Assembly: GCA_963733395.1 (NCBI GenBank)
Contig: CAVTCZ010000002.1
Location: forward strand, 62,001-126,000
Length of the DNA stretch: 64,000 nucleotides
Direction: 5' to 3'
DNA from: JADKAV01 sp963733395
Lineage (GTDB): Bacteria > Actinomycetota > Actinomycetes > S36-B12 > UBA10799
Of this stretch, positions 17,491 to 26,459 are shown piece after piece. Position numbers and translations under genes: made by a program. Below the pieces are notes generated by a model. That model did no database searches. It worked only from the letters and a program-made list of their open reading frames with translations, and was not told the DNA's origin. The number at the start of each line of letters is the position of its first letter. Positions within the stretch are counted from its first letter, which is position 1.

Positions 17491-18303
17491 ATGGCAAAGC
17501 GCGACAAGGCACCCGCTCTGAAGAACAAGGTGTACGAGGCCGAACTGTTCCGGATGCAGGCCGAGATGGTGAAACTGCAGGAGTGGATCAAGTCCACCGG
17601 CACCCGGTTGGTCGTCATCTTCGAGGGCCGCGACGCCGCCGGGAAGGGCGGGTCGATCAAGCGCATGACCACCTACCTGAACCCCCGCACCGCCCGGATC
17701 GTGGCCCTTCCCTCGCCGACCGAACGGGAGAAGACCCAGTGGTACTTCCAGCGCTACGTCCCACACCTGCCGGCCGCCGGCGAGATCTCCCTGTTCGACC
17801 GCTCCTGGTACAACCGCGCCGGCGTCGAGCGGGTGATGGGGTTCTGCACGCTGGAGGAGTACCGCAGGTTCCTGCACCAAGCGCCCCTTTTCGAGCGGCT
17901 GCTGGTCGAGGACGGCATCGTGTTGCGCAAGTACTGGTTCAGCGTCTCCGACGAGGAGCAACAGCGCCGGTTCGAGTCCCGGCTCAAGGACCCGATGCGG
18001 CGCTGGAAGCTCAGCCCCATGGACCTCGAGTCGATCACCCGCTGGGAGGAGTACTCCCGGGCCAAGGACGAGATGATGGTCCACACGGACATCCCGGAGG
18101 CGCCCTGGTTCGTCGTGGAGAGCGACAACAAGAAGGCCGCGCGGCTCAATGTGATCAACCACCTGCTCACCTCCATGCCGTACGAGGACGTGACGGTACC
18201 GCCGCTGAAGCTGCCGGATCGGCCGTCGTCGCGCGGCTACATGCGCCCGCCGAAGGACACCCAGACCCACGTTCCCGACTTCGCTTCCACCCTGCTCAGT
18301 TAG
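17491..18303 (+). CDS. ppk2: Polyphosphate kinase 2
   Basis: This 270-residue single-domain PPK2 transfers phosphate between polyphosphate and nucleotides, usually to make NTP from NDP or NDP from NMP. It has Walker A GRDAAGKGGSIKR, the Walker B and lid region FDRSWYNRAGVERVMGF, and the late WKLSPMDLESITRWEEYSRA block. The length fits the one-domain class; whether it prefers ADP, GDP or AMP cannot be read from sequence. The gene appears leaderless and its stop codon TAG lies inside the -10 hexamer of the next gene. Confidence 0.95.
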   Translation: MAKRDKAPALKNKVYEAELFRMQAEMVKLQEWIKSTGTRLVVIFEGRDAAGKGGSIKRMTTYLNPRTARIVALPSPTEREKTQWYFQRYVPHLPAAGEISLFDRSWYNRAGVERVMGFCTLEEYRRFLHQAPLFERLLVEDGIVLRKYWFSVSDEEQQRRFESRLKDPMRRWKLSPMDLESITRWEEYSRAKDEMMVHTDIPEAPWFVVESDNKKAARLNVINHLLTSMPYEDVTVPPLKLPDRPSSRGYMRPPKDTQTHVPDFASTLLS

Positions 18304-18306
18304 CCT
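18301..18306 (+). promoter_or_regulatory. -10 hexamer TAGCCT overlapping the ppk2 stop codon
   Basis: TAGCCT contains the ppk2 stop codon and lies 7 nt before the GTG at 18314, suggesting that the copper cluster has its own leaderless promoter here. Confidence 0.45.
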
Positions 18307-18313
18307 GTGTGGT

Positions 18314-18832
18314 GTGAAACCCCCGGCATCCCCGCTGCGCTGGGTGCGCGCGTGCGCGCTGGGGGGCTCCGCCGTGGCGCTGTCGGCCGTTGGTCACGCG
18401 ACCGCCGGAGGGCACACGGAACCGGTGATGCTGGTGCTGCTGACTGCGATGGCGGCCCTCGCCGCCTATGGTTGGCTGCGCACTGAACGTGGCCTCGTAG
18501 CCATCGTCGGCGCGGTGGCCGTGGTCCAGCTCGCCGCCCACCTGCTGCTTGCCGCCGGGCACGCCCATGCCGGTTCCTCAGCCATGCTCGGGGCGCACGC
18601 GGTGGCCGGACTGCTGCTGGCGGTGCTCTTGCGGCACGGGGAAGCGCGGTTGTTCGCGGCTGCCCGGCGCCGCTACCTGCAATGGCGGGTGGCGGTTCGC
18701 ACGGCGCTGGCCGGGTTGCCCACTGTGCCGGCGTTCGCGCAGGCGCGGGTGGCCGGCGGCACTCCCGCATTGACGATGTGGATCCACAGCGCTGTGTACG
18801 GGCGGGCGCCGCCTGTCGCAGCCATGTGCTGA
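18314..18832 (+). CDS. Small His-rich membrane protein heading the copper cluster
   Basis: This is a 172-residue protein starting with GTG. The first about 110 residues are hydrophobic and give four membrane helices, with histidines in or beside them (VGHATAGGHTEPV; LLLAAGHAHAGSSAMLGAH). After a short basic stretch the C-terminal part is soluble. I do not recognise the family. Similar His-bearing membrane proteins sit ahead of copC/copD genes in other actinobacteria, and the membrane histidines would suit metal handling, but that is inference. The next gene starts 36 nt downstream. Confidence 0.7.
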   Translation: MKPPASPLRWVRACALGGSAVALSAVGHATAGGHTEPVMLVLLTAMAALAAYGWLRTERGLVAIVGAVAVVQLAAHLLLAAGHAHAGSSAMLGAHAVAGLLLAVLLRHGEARLFAAARRRYLQWRVAVRTALAGLPTVPAFAQARVAGGTPALTMWIHSAVYGRAPPVAAMC

Positions 18833-18868
18833 TCTGTCCACATCGTCTCTTCGCCTTTGGAGTAGCCC

Positions 18869-19408
18869 ATGCCCGCGCCCATCCGGCGCATGTGGGCGTT
18901 GCTCGCCGTGGTGTTCCTCACCGCGGCTGTCGCATCGCCTGCTGCCGCCCACACAGATCTTGTTTCCAGCAGTCCCGAGGACGGCCAGACACTGACAGCG
19001 CCCCCCGAGCAGGTGACACTGCGCTTCGGCGAGGACCTGCTCACCGCAGGGGCCCAGATCGTCGCCAAGGACGATACGGGAGTCAAGGTTGGGCTGGGTC
19101 CCGCCGAGGTCTCGGGGACCCGCGTGTCAGCAACCTGGCCGCAGACCGCCGACGGCGGGGTCTACACCGTCTCCTGGCGTGCAGTCGCCGACGATGGCCA
19201 CCCCTTGGAAGGTGCCTTCTCGTTCACCGTGAAAGCAGCACAGCCGAAGGCGGCATCGGCATCGCCGGAGCCGGTGACCGCGACGCCGAGCCCCGCAGCC
19301 GCCACCGACGATGAGTCCGGGCAGGGGATGAACCTGCTGCTCCCGGCCCTGTTCGTGGTCGCGTTGGCGGCCGTCGGCTTCTTCGTGTGGCGATCGCGTG
19401 CCGACTGA
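18869..19408 (+). CDS. copC: CopC-domain copper-binding protein with C-terminal membrane anchor
   Basis: This 179-residue protein has a Sec signal peptide ending ASPAAA, so the mature protein begins with His, the Cu(II) ligand of CopC (HTDLVSSSPEDGQTL). The beta-barrel continues to VADDGHPLEGAFSFTV, which carries the other conserved Asp and His. A Pro/Ala/Thr linker (about residues 128-150) leads to a single C-terminal helix and a basic tail. It should bind copper outside the membrane and hand it to the CopD-like protein, whose gene overlaps by 11 nt. Confidence 0.9.
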   Translation: MPAPIRRMWALLAVVFLTAAVASPAAAHTDLVSSSPEDGQTLTAPPEQVTLRFGEDLLTAGAQIVAKDDTGVKVGLGPAEVSGTRVSATWPQTADGGVYTVSWRAVADDGHPLEGAFSFTVKAAQPKAASASPEPVTATPSPAAATDDESGQGMNLLLPALFVVALAAVGFFVWRSRAD

Positions 19409-21395
19409 TACCGCCGTCCGCTCCCGAGCAGGATCCCAACTCCGCTGGGCAGTGCCCGCGGGGCTGGCGCTCGTGGGCGGGCTGCTGGTCGGTCTGGTCG
19501 TCGGCGGGGGCACCGCTGAGTCCGCCGCTGAGGAGATCGTGGGCCCCGGCCCGCTTGTCAGCGCGGGTTTGCCCATCGTTCGAACGGTGGCCACGGCAGC
19601 GGCGGTGCTCACCGTCGGCCTGCTGTTGTACGCCGCGGTCCTCGGGCCGCAGGGCCGCAAGGGTGTGCTGTCGCAGGTGGGTCGCGGCGACGTCGTCCGG
19701 GCCGGCTGGGTGGCGGCCGTCTGGTCCGTGGCGAGTCTGGCCACGGCCGCCTGGTCGTTGGCCTGGGCACTCGGCCTGCCGCTGTCCCAGACACTGACCC
19801 CGGACGTGATCGGGACGTACGCGTGGGACGTGGACTCCGTCCGCGCGTTCCTGCTCGTGGCAATACTGGCCGCGGGTATCGCGGTGGCGTGCGTATTCAC
19901 AGCGACCGTGACCGGGGCGGGAGCCTCGATGGTGGCGGCCATGATCGGCGTTGCGCTGCCGGCTCTGACCGGCCACGCCTCCTCCCTGGGCTCGCATGGG
20001 GTGGCGATGACCTCGGATGTCGTCCACGCCCTGTCCATGGCGGGGTGGGTCGGCGGCCTGTCGGTGATCCTGTTCCACGCCGTGCGCAACGACCCCGGGA
20101 CCATGCGTAGCCTGCCGGTCTTCCGGACCGTGGCCACAGTCTCAGTGGTGTTCCTGACGATCTCCGGGCTGGGGGCGGCGTTCGCCCGGATGAATGCGGT
20201 CTCCGAGTTGTGGACGACGTCGTTCGGCATTCTCATCATGCTGAAGGTGGTCCTGTTGGCGACCCTGCTGGTCATCGCCAGGACCGTGCAGACCAAGGTC
20301 GTCGGGGCGGGCCTGGAAGCGCGGCCAACTCTGGTGCGGTTCGCGAGCATCGAGGCGCTGCTCATGGCGGCTGCCGCCGGCATCGGGGTCGCCCTGACGC
20401 AGACCCCCTATCCGCGGGTGGCGATCGAGTACCCCACCAGCGGCGAGACCCTGCTGGGATTCGCGTTCCCGCCGCCGCCCACTGCGATGAACGTCATCTT
20501 CGGTTGGCGGACCGAACCCCTCTTCCTGGGCCTGGCGATCCTCGGGGTCGGGTTGTACTGGGCGGGTATCGTGCGGCTTCGCCGGCGCGGCGACCGATGG
20601 CCGGTGTTGCGCACCATCTCGTGGACGCTGGGCTGGTTGTTCGTCCTCTGGGCGACCAACGCCGGGGTGGCCACGTACGCCATGGTCAGCATGACCTGGC
20701 ACATGCTCTCGCACATGGTGATGTCGATGGTCGCGCCCATCCTGTTGGCGATGTCGGCGCCCCTGACACTGGCTCTGCGGGCGCTGCCGGCGGCGACTGG
20801 CGGCCGCCGCGGACCGCGGGAGTGGATCGTCTGGGGGATGCACACCCCGCTGGCGCGATTCGTCACGCATCCGCTGTGGGCCTTGTTCGTGTTCACCATC
20901 GGGCTCTACGGCCTGTACTACACGCCGCTGTTCTCGTGGCTGATGTCTAGCCATGTTGGCCATGTGGCGATGCAGCTGCACTTCCTGGCAGCCGGCTATC
21001 TGTTCGCGTGGGTCGTCATCCAGACCGATCCGCTGCCGCGCAACCTGCCGCACTGGAGCCGGTTGCTGCTGGCGGTGGTGGCGATGATCCTGCACTCGTT
21101 CTTCGCCGTCCCGATCATGATGAGCGACACCGCCTTCGGTTCGGTCTGGTACTCCCAGGTGCAGCCGCCCTGGCTGACCGACCTCGTGGCCGACTCCCGC
21201 AACGCCGGCGCCATCGCCTGGGGCATCGCCGAGATCCCGACGCTGCTGCTGGTCATCGCCGTGGCTGTGCAGTGGGCCCGGTCCGACGCCCGCGAAGCGA
21301 CCCGCCGCGACCGCCGCGTGGACCGGGACGGCGACACCGAGCTCGCGGCCTACAACGAGAACCTCCGCCGACTGGCCGAAAGGGACCAAAGATGA
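19398..21395 (+). CDS. CopD - CtaG fusion membrane protein
   Basis: This is a 665-residue protein with about 14-16 membrane helices. Residues up to about 330 are CopD-like (copper resistance D/YcnJ), and the part from about residue 350 is the caa3_CtaG family, an assembly factor for the copper centres of haem-copper oxidases, with MTWHMLSHMVMSMVAPILLA rich in Met and His. The fusion is known in actinobacteria and couples copper import or handling to oxidase assembly. It starts with GTG inside copC and its stop overlaps the sco gene (ATGA), so the three are co-translated. Confidence 0.9.
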   Translation: MPTDTAVRSRAGSQLRWAVPAGLALVGGLLVGLVVGGGTAESAAEEIVGPGPLVSAGLPIVRTVATAAAVLTVGLLLYAAVLGPQGRKGVLSQVGRGDVVRAGWVAAVWSVASLATAAWSLAWALGLPLSQTLTPDVIGTYAWDVDSVRAFLLVAILAAGIAVACVFTATVTGAGASMVAAMIGVALPALTGHASSLGSHGVAMTSDVVHALSMAGWVGGLSVILFHAVRNDPGTMRSLPVFRTVATVSVVFLTISGLGAAFARMNAVSELWTTSFGILIMLKVVLLATLLVIARTVQTKVVGAGLEARPTLVRFASIEALLMAAAAGIGVALTQTPYPRVAIEYPTSGETLLGFAFPPPPTAMNVIFGWRTEPLFLGLAILGVGLYWAGIVRLRRRGDRWPVLRTISWTLGWLFVLWATNAGVATYAMVSMTWHMLSHMVMSMVAPILLAMSAPLTLALRALPAATGGRRGPREWIVWGMHTPLARFVTHPLWALFVFTIGLYGLYYTPLFSWLMSSHVGHVAMQLHFLAAGYLFAWVVIQTDPLPRNLPHWSRLLLAVVAMILHSFFAVPIMMSDTAFGSVWYSQVQPPWLTDLVADSRNAGAIAWGIAEIPTLLLVIAVAVQWARSDAREATRRDRRVDRDGDTELAAYNENLRRLAERDQR

Positions 21396-22018
21396 AGACG
21401 GTGTACGCAGTGGCCTGTGCCGCTGTCCTGCTCACCGGGTGTTCGTCCGTGGACGAACCCACTGCGGTGGTGATCACGCCGAGCAACACCACGGGATTCG
21501 TCGGCACCACTCTCGACCAGCCGCTGCCCAAGCCCGATGTCACGCTGACAGACACCAACGGCAAGCCGTTCAACATCGCCGAGGACACCAAGGGGCGGGT
21601 CACCGCCCTGTACATCGGATACACCCACTGCCCGGACGTCTGTCCCACCACGATGGCCGACCTCAGCGTGGCGATGGGTTCGCTGCCGCCCGACGTGGCC
21701 GAGCAGATCGATGTCGTCTTCATCACCACCGATCCCGAGCGCGACACCTCGAAGGCCATCGGCAAGTGGCTCAACAGTTTCTCGTGGGACGGCATCACCG
21801 GTCTGACGGGGGACTTCAAGGACATCAAGACCGCCGCCGACACCGTCGGGATCTTCATCGACCCGCCGGTGACGAACCCTGACGGCACGGTCACGGTCGA
21901 GCACGGGGCGCAGGTGATCCTCTTCGACAACGACGACCAGTCCGACCTGATCTTCACCTCCGGTTTCCAGCCCGAGGATGTCGCCCACGATCTGCAACGG
22001 CTGGTCGAAGAGCAATGA
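21392..22018 (+). CDS. SCO1/SenC-type copper chaperone lipoprotein
   Basis: This is a 208-residue protein. The signal peptide ends in lipobox LLTGC, and the mature thioredoxin fold carries the copper site YTHCPDVCPTT (CxxxC) and, later, the conserved His (VEHGAQVILF). Sco proteins deliver or reduce copper for the CuA site of cytochrome c oxidase. The start overlaps the CopD-CtaG stop by 4 nt and the stop overlaps a possible start for the next gene. All expected residues are present. Confidence 0.93.
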   Translation: MKTVYAVACAAVLLTGCSSVDEPTAVVITPSNTTGFVGTTLDQPLPKPDVTLTDTNGKPFNIAEDTKGRVTALYIGYTHCPDVCPTTMADLSVAMGSLPPDVAEQIDVVFITTDPERDTSKAIGKWLNSFSWDGITGLTGDFKDIKTAADTVGIFIDPPVTNPDGTVTVEHGAQVILFDNDDQSDLIFTSGFQPEDVAHDLQRLVEEQ

Positions 22019-22041
22019 AATCCACAACGAAAGGGAAGAGT

Positions 22042-22589
22042 ATGCGCAAGTTGATGATGGCGGTGGCTGCGGCCGGCGCCCTGGCCCTCGCGGGCTGTTC
22101 CAGCGACTCGGGCACGACGACCGAGTCGAGTTCGCCGGCGACGGAGGCGACTGTGACCGTCACGGATGCGTACATCCCGCAGCCGGCGTCGGACACCTCC
22201 GCGATGTTCGGCCTGGTTTCGAACTCGGGGTCCGAGTCGGTGAAGATCACCGGTGGCTCCGCGCCCGACGTGGGAATGGTGCAGGTCCACGAGTTCGTGA
22301 AGGAGGGGAACAAGGAGGTCATGCAGGAGGTGCCGGGTGGCCTGGAGGTCCCCGCGGGCGGCAGCTGTCGAACTCAAGCCGGGCAGCTACCACGTCATGC
22401 TGATGGAGGTGACCGGCGATTGGCAGGTCGGCGACGAGGTGACGATCACGCTGAACCTGTCCGAACGGTGAAACCGTCGAGGTCACTGCACCCGTCGAAG
22501 CCCGGGAGGGGATGAACCCCGACGACGCGACGATGGATGAGGGCTCGATGGACATGGACAGCGAGATGGAAGCCTCGCCGTCGTCATGA
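22042..22589 (+). CDS. PCuAC copper chaperone lipoprotein, two frameshifts
   Basis: From the ATG at 22042 (an ATG at 22015 overlapping the sco stop is the alternative) the frame gives a lipoprotein (ALALAGCSS) and a PCuAC fold with the Met/His ligands MVQVHEFVKEGNKEVMQEV. One extra base near 22365 moves the next part, AVELKPGSYHVMLMEVTGDW, to a new frame. A second near 22463 moves the last part, GETVEVTAPVEAREGMNPDD and a Met-rich tail (MDEGSMDMDSEMEAS), again. The final TGA at 22587-22589 then overlaps the next ATG, which supports this reading. PCuAC passes Cu(I) to Sco or to the CuA subunit. Confidence 0.87.
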
Positions 22590-23711
22590 GCGTCTCGCGT
22601 CGTGCGGTCCTGGCTGGGGGAGTCCTGGCCGGGACCGCCGCCGCGGTCGGCGGTGGTCTCGTCTGGGCCGAACGGCAGAACACCGACGACGAGCAACCGG
22701 AGTTCTTCGGTCCGCACCAGGCGGGCATCGCCACCCCGGCGCAGGCGCGGGTCGAGGTGGTTGCCCTGGACCTGACCACGAGAAGTGCCGGCCAGGTGCG
22801 CGAGGTCTTCCGGACCGTGGACGGCGATGGTCTCGACGATGTTCGCGCAGACCGCCGATGCCGACCTGTTCGCGGTGCCTGCCCGGCTGACCGCGACCTG
22901 GGGTATCGGGCCGGGATTCCTGCCCGCACTCGGGCTCGAGCGGTTGCAGCCCGATGGCCTGGCGCCGCTGCCGGCGTTCAGCAAGGATCAGTTGCAGAAG
23001 CGTTGGACCGGCGGCGACCTGTTCCTGCAGGTGGGTGCCGACGATGCGGTCATCGCGGCCACCGCCGCCCGGCACCTCGTGGCTGCGGCCGCAGACCTCA
23101 CGAACGTCCGCTGGTGGCAGCGCGGCTTCTCCTCGCCGACCCGGCGCAACCTCATGGGACAGGTCGACGGGACCGCGAACCTGCCGCCCGAGGACCCGCG
23201 GCACGACCAAGTCCTGTGGTCGGCCGACACCCAGCCCGAGTGGCTGCGCGGCGGGTCCTACGTCGCGGTCCGACGGATCCGGATGGACCTCGATGCCTGG
23301 AACGCGCAGTCGGTCGAGCAGCAGGAGGCCGTCATCGGTCGGTTCAAGGACTCCGGCGCGCCGCTCAACGGCACCGAGGAGACCGATCCGGTCGACTTGT
23401 CGGCGCAGACCAGCCAGCGGGAGTTGGTGATCCCGTCGACCGCTCACGTGCGGCTGTCGAACCCCGATAACACCCGCGGCGCCCGGATCCAGCGCCGCTC
23501 CTTCTCCTACGACGACGGTGCAGTCGGCGCCGGTTTGCTCTTCATGGCCTGGCAGGCCGATCCGCGCACCGGCTTCATCCCCATCCAGGCCCGGCTCGAT
23601 GTGGGGGATGCGCTCAATGCCTTCACGGTGGCCGAAGGCAGCGCCTTGTTCGCGTGCTTCCCGGGATGCCAGCCGGGGGGTTACGTGGGCGAGACGGTGC
23701 TCGAGACGTAG
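22586..23711 (+). CDS. Tat-exported DyP-type peroxidase (EfeB-like), one frameshift
   Basis: The start overlaps the PCuAC stop (ATGA). Residues 1-30 carry a twin-arginine-like leader (SRRAVLAGGVLAGTAAAVGG), so the enzyme is exported folded, as EfeB/DypB are. Near 22816 one extra base shifts the frame; the second part begins WTAMVSTMFAQTADADLF and contains LTATWGIGPGFLP, the haem-distal GQVDGTAN (GxxDG) motif and the late Arg-containing RRSFSYDDG. The family reduces peroxides with haem and can strip iron from haem. Following a copper/oxidase assembly cluster, it probably protects the envelope from peroxide. Length after correction is about 374 residues. Confidence 0.88.
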
Positions 23712-23754
23712 CGCCGTGGTAGCGGCGGTTGCCCGGGCATGGCAGGCTCGGAGA

Positions 23755-24267
23755 GTGCGTGTCGCCATCGCCTTGCTGGCTGTGCTGCTGGCTGGATGTG
23801 CCAGCACGCCACCGCCCGCCCCCTCGGAGTCGCCGGACCCGCCGACCAAGCGCACCCAGCAGTTCGACACGACGTTCGAGTCGCGCAAGAGCATCTTCCA
23901 CGTCGTCGGGGAGGATTCCGAGAAGACGTATGGGTGGTCGAAGTACGCCGGTGAGGCCGATTTCCTCGACAACCGCTTCCGGGCGGAGATGCTCGTGGCC
24001 AACGACTACGTGAAAGGCAACGGGACCTTCGAGGGCTTCGTCACTCTGATGTCCGCCGAGGGTGACATCGGGTTGCGCATCACCGGCGTGTCGACCGAGG
24101 GCGCCCAGGGCGCAGGATCGGCCTATTCGGGGGAGACGGAGGTGATCGGCGGGACCGGCGAGTATGACACCCTTGCAGGTAGGGGCCGATTCACCGGCGA
24201 ACGCACCGGCGCGACAGGCACCCCCATCAGCGTCGAGGTCAGCCTCGAACTGATCAACCCGAAGTAG
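23755..24267 (+). CDS. Lipoprotein with a predicted beta-barrel (allene-oxide-cyclase/dirigent-like) domain
   Basis: This 170-residue protein starts with GTG and has a short lipoprotein signal (LAVLLAGC). The mature part after a Pro/Ser linker is beta-rich and Gly-rich. The run EVIGGTGEYDTLAGRGRFTG resembles the GGTGxYxxxxGxGxF hairpin of allene-oxide-cyclase/dirigent-type barrels found in secreted actinobacterial proteins. The resemblance is by eye only. No role can be given. Confidence 0.65.
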   Translation: MRVAIALLAVLLAGCASTPPPAPSESPDPPTKRTQQFDTTFESRKSIFHVVGEDSEKTYGWSKYAGEADFLDNRFRAEMLVANDYVKGNGTFEGFVTLMSAEGDIGLRITGVSTEGAQGAGSAYSGETEVIGGTGEYDTLAGRGRFTGERTGATGTPISVEVSLELINPK

Positions 24268-24274
24268 GAGCCAT

Positions 24275-24706
24275 ATGCAGCAGGACGCAGATCCCCGGCC
24301 CATGCGTGGCGGGTCCTTCGACTACCGTGGGCCCGCGATCCCGGAGTACGCCCCCGAGGCCGATCACGAGCCCGACCCCGGTGAGGTCGTGTGGGCCTGG
24401 GTGCCGTTCGAGGAGGACACCACCCAGGGCAAGGACCGGCCGCTGGCGATCGTCGGCCGCGCGGTCGACAAGCCCGGCGACATGGTGTGCTTCCTGTTGT
24501 CCAGCAAGGACCGCACCGACGACGATGAGTGGGTGCTGATCGGATCGGGTGAGTGGGACCAGGACCATCGGCCGTCCTGGGTGAACATCGCCCGGCCGCT
24601 GGCAGTCAATGCCGAGGCAGTGCGCCGCGAGGGTGGCAACCTGTCCCGCGAGCAGTTCGACGCCGTGGTCGAGGCGGCGCGCCGGCGGTTCCCGCCGCAC
24701 GACTGA
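24275..24706 (+). CDS. PemK/MazF-like protein
   Basis: This 143-residue protein has an AGGAG Shine-Dalgarno. GEVVWAWVPFEEDTTQGKDR+PLAIVGR resembles the N-terminal strand and substrate loop of PemK/MazF endoribonucleases (the GEVV-W and KxRP signatures). The C-terminal helix (SREQFDAVVEAARRRF) follows. No candidate antitoxin lies next to it: upstream is the lipoprotein and downstream is a 355-nt gap. In actinobacteria this subgroup often occurs without a partner, so housekeeping use or a lost partner are both possible. Toxicity is not established. Confidence 0.65.
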   Translation: MQQDADPRPMRGGSFDYRGPAIPEYAPEADHEPDPGEVVWAWVPFEEDTTQGKDRPLAIVGRAVDKPGDMVCFLLSSKDRTDDDEWVLIGSGEWDQDHRPSWVNIARPLAVNAEAVRREGGNLSREQFDAVVEAARRRFPPHD

Positions 24707-25061
24707 CGCGGCGCTGGGGTGCGCCGGACTGGCGGCGCTTCGGTGTGCGGCGATCGGCGTTGCGGCTAGCGTTCGGGGTTGCGACGGTGTCGAGTCTCCG
24801 GGTGGCTGTTGGCGGGAGGGTGTTGCGCTCGTGGTCGAGGTGGTAAGTTGCAGGTCACGCCGTTGCCGTGCAGCGGCAGCACCACGGTCGTGGCGTTCGC
24901 GCGCGTCCACGGTCAGAGTGGGGCGCGCCGCACTGGTGATGCGACCGAGCGCTCAACTGCACGGGCAGCACCTGCGATCGCGCTGAACCGCCCCAGTCGG
25001 GCGGTGAGGAGCGCTCCGCGACCATGGTGAGGCCAGCCGGTGACGCGTACGCTCGCAGCCG
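24707..25061. other. 355-nt intergenic region between convergent genes
   Basis: No coding signal was found on either strand. The only clear structure is a 7-bp stem ACCGCCC/GGGCGGT with a 5-nt loop at 24987-25005, suitable as the terminator for the minus-strand transaminase gene that ends at 25062. Confidence 0.5.
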
Positions 25062-26459
25062 TCAGAGGATCGACCAGGCTTGCTTCAACACCGTGCGCAG
25101 GATCGACTCGACCTCGTCGAAGTGCTGCTGGTCGCAGATGATCGGCGGCGCCAACTGGATGACCGGGTCGCCGCGATCGTCGGCGCGACAGTAGAGGCCG
25201 GCGTCGAACAGCGCCTTCGACAGGAACCCGCGCAGCAGTCGCTCGGACTCCTCGTCGTTGAACGTCTCCTTGGTCTGCTTGTCCTTGACCATCTCGATGC
25301 CGTAGAAGTAACCGGCGCCGCGGACGTCGCCCACGATCGGCAGGTCTGTGAGTTTCTCCAGCGTGTTGCGGAAGGCCTGCTCGTTCTCCCGGACATGGGT
25401 CATGAGGCCCTCGGACTCCATGATGTCGAGGTTCGCCAGCGCCACGGCGGCCCCCACCGGGTGCCCGCCCCAGGTGTAGCCGTGCAGGAACGTGTTCTTC
25501 CCCTGCAGGAACGGCTCGAACAAGCGGTCGTGCACGATCATGGCGCCCATCGGCGCGTAGCCGGAGGTCATGCCCTTGGCACACGTGATGATGTCCGGCT
25601 GGACGCCGAAGCGGTTCATGGCGAAGTAGTCACCGATCCGGCCGAACGAGGTGATGGTCTCGTCGGCCACGAACAGCACGTCGTAGGTGTCGCAGATCTC
25701 CCGGACCCGCTCGAGGTATCCCGGTGGCGGCGGGAAGCACCCGCCGGAGTTCTGCACCGGCTCGAGGAACACAGCGGCGACCGATTCCGGGCCCTCCAGC
25801 TCGATGGCCACGGCGATCTGATCAGCGGCCCAGCGGCCGAAGGCCACCTCGTCGTCGGCGTGGATGGAGGTGCGGTAGAAGTTCGTGTTCGGGACCTTGT
25901 GGGTGCCGGGTACCAGCGGTTCGAACGGGTACTTCGCCTCGGGGATGCCGGTGATGCTCAACGCGCCCTGCGGCGTGCCGTGGTAGGCGACCGCCCGGCT
26001 GATGACCTTGTACTTGGTGGGCTTGCCCATGATCTTGAAGTACTGCTTCGCCAGCTTCCACGCCGATTCCACGGCCTCGCCGCCGCCGGAGGTGAAGAAC
26101 ACGCGGTTGAGGTCTGCCGGCGCCAGGTGCGCGAGGCGTTCGGCGAGTTCGATCGCCTTCGGGTGCGCGTACGACCAGATCGGGAAGTGCCCGAGTGTGC
26201 GGACCTGGTCGGCGGCGGCCTGTGCGATCTCCTCGCGGCCGTGGCCGACCATGACCGTGAACAACCCCGACAGCCCGTCGAAGTATCTGCGGCCCTGGTC
26301 GTCCCAGATGTAGGCACCCTCCCCGCGCACGATGATCGGCACATGTTCGCCGTGCTCGTACGTGGAGTGCCGGGTGAAGTGCATCCACAGGTGGCGCCTG
26401 GCCACCTCCGCCATCGGGTCGGCGCCGCCCTCGGTGACCAGTTGCGGTGTGCTGGTCAT
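25062..26459 (-). CDS. Class III aminotransferase, probably putrescine/diamine-pyruvate transaminase
   Basis: This is a 465-residue fold-type I PLP enzyme. It shows the N-terminal HLWMHFTRHSTYEHGEHVPI, the GGGEAVESAWKLAKQYFK phosphate-binding region, the cofactor Asp in VLFVADETITSFGR and the Schiff-base Lys in ITCAKGMTSGYAPMGA. These features and the length match the omega-amino acid/putrescine-pyruvate transaminases (SpuC-like). With the divergent gamma-aminobutyraldehyde dehydrogenase it would convert putrescine to GABA. It is translationally coupled to the Lrp regulator gene (ATGA overlap). Substrate choice among putrescine, cadaverine and beta-alanine is inferred from context. Confidence 0.85.
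   Translation of the reverse strand: MTSTPQLVTEGGADPMAEVARRHLWMHFTRHSTYEHGEHVPIIVRGEGAYIWDDQGRRYFDGLSGLFTVMVGHGREEIAQAAADQVRTLGHFPIWSYAHPKAIELAERLAHLAPADLNRVFFTSGGGEAVESAWKLAKQYFKIMGKPTKYKVISRAVAYHGTPQGALSITGIPEAKYPFEPLVPGTHKVPNTNFYRTSIHADDEVAFGRWAADQIAVAIELEGPESVAAVFLEPVQNSGGCFPPPPGYLERVREICDTYDVLFVADETITSFGRIGDYFAMNRFGVQPDIITCAKGMTSGYAPMGAMIVHDRLFEPFLQGKNTFLHGYTWGGHPVGAAVALANLDIMESEGLMTHVRENEQAFRNTLEKLTDLPIVGDVRGAGYFYGIEMVKDKQTKETFNDEESERLLRGFLSKALFDAGLYCRADDRGDPVIQLAPPIICDQQHFDEVESILRTVLKQAWSIL

Noticed and set aside
24779..25030. An 83-codon plus-strand open frame and a 125-codon one at 24609-24986 in the gap after the PemK-like gene
   Set aside because: Arg/Ala/Ser-rich composition, no Shine-Dalgarno, no motif, and the longer one overlaps the real gene out of frame.
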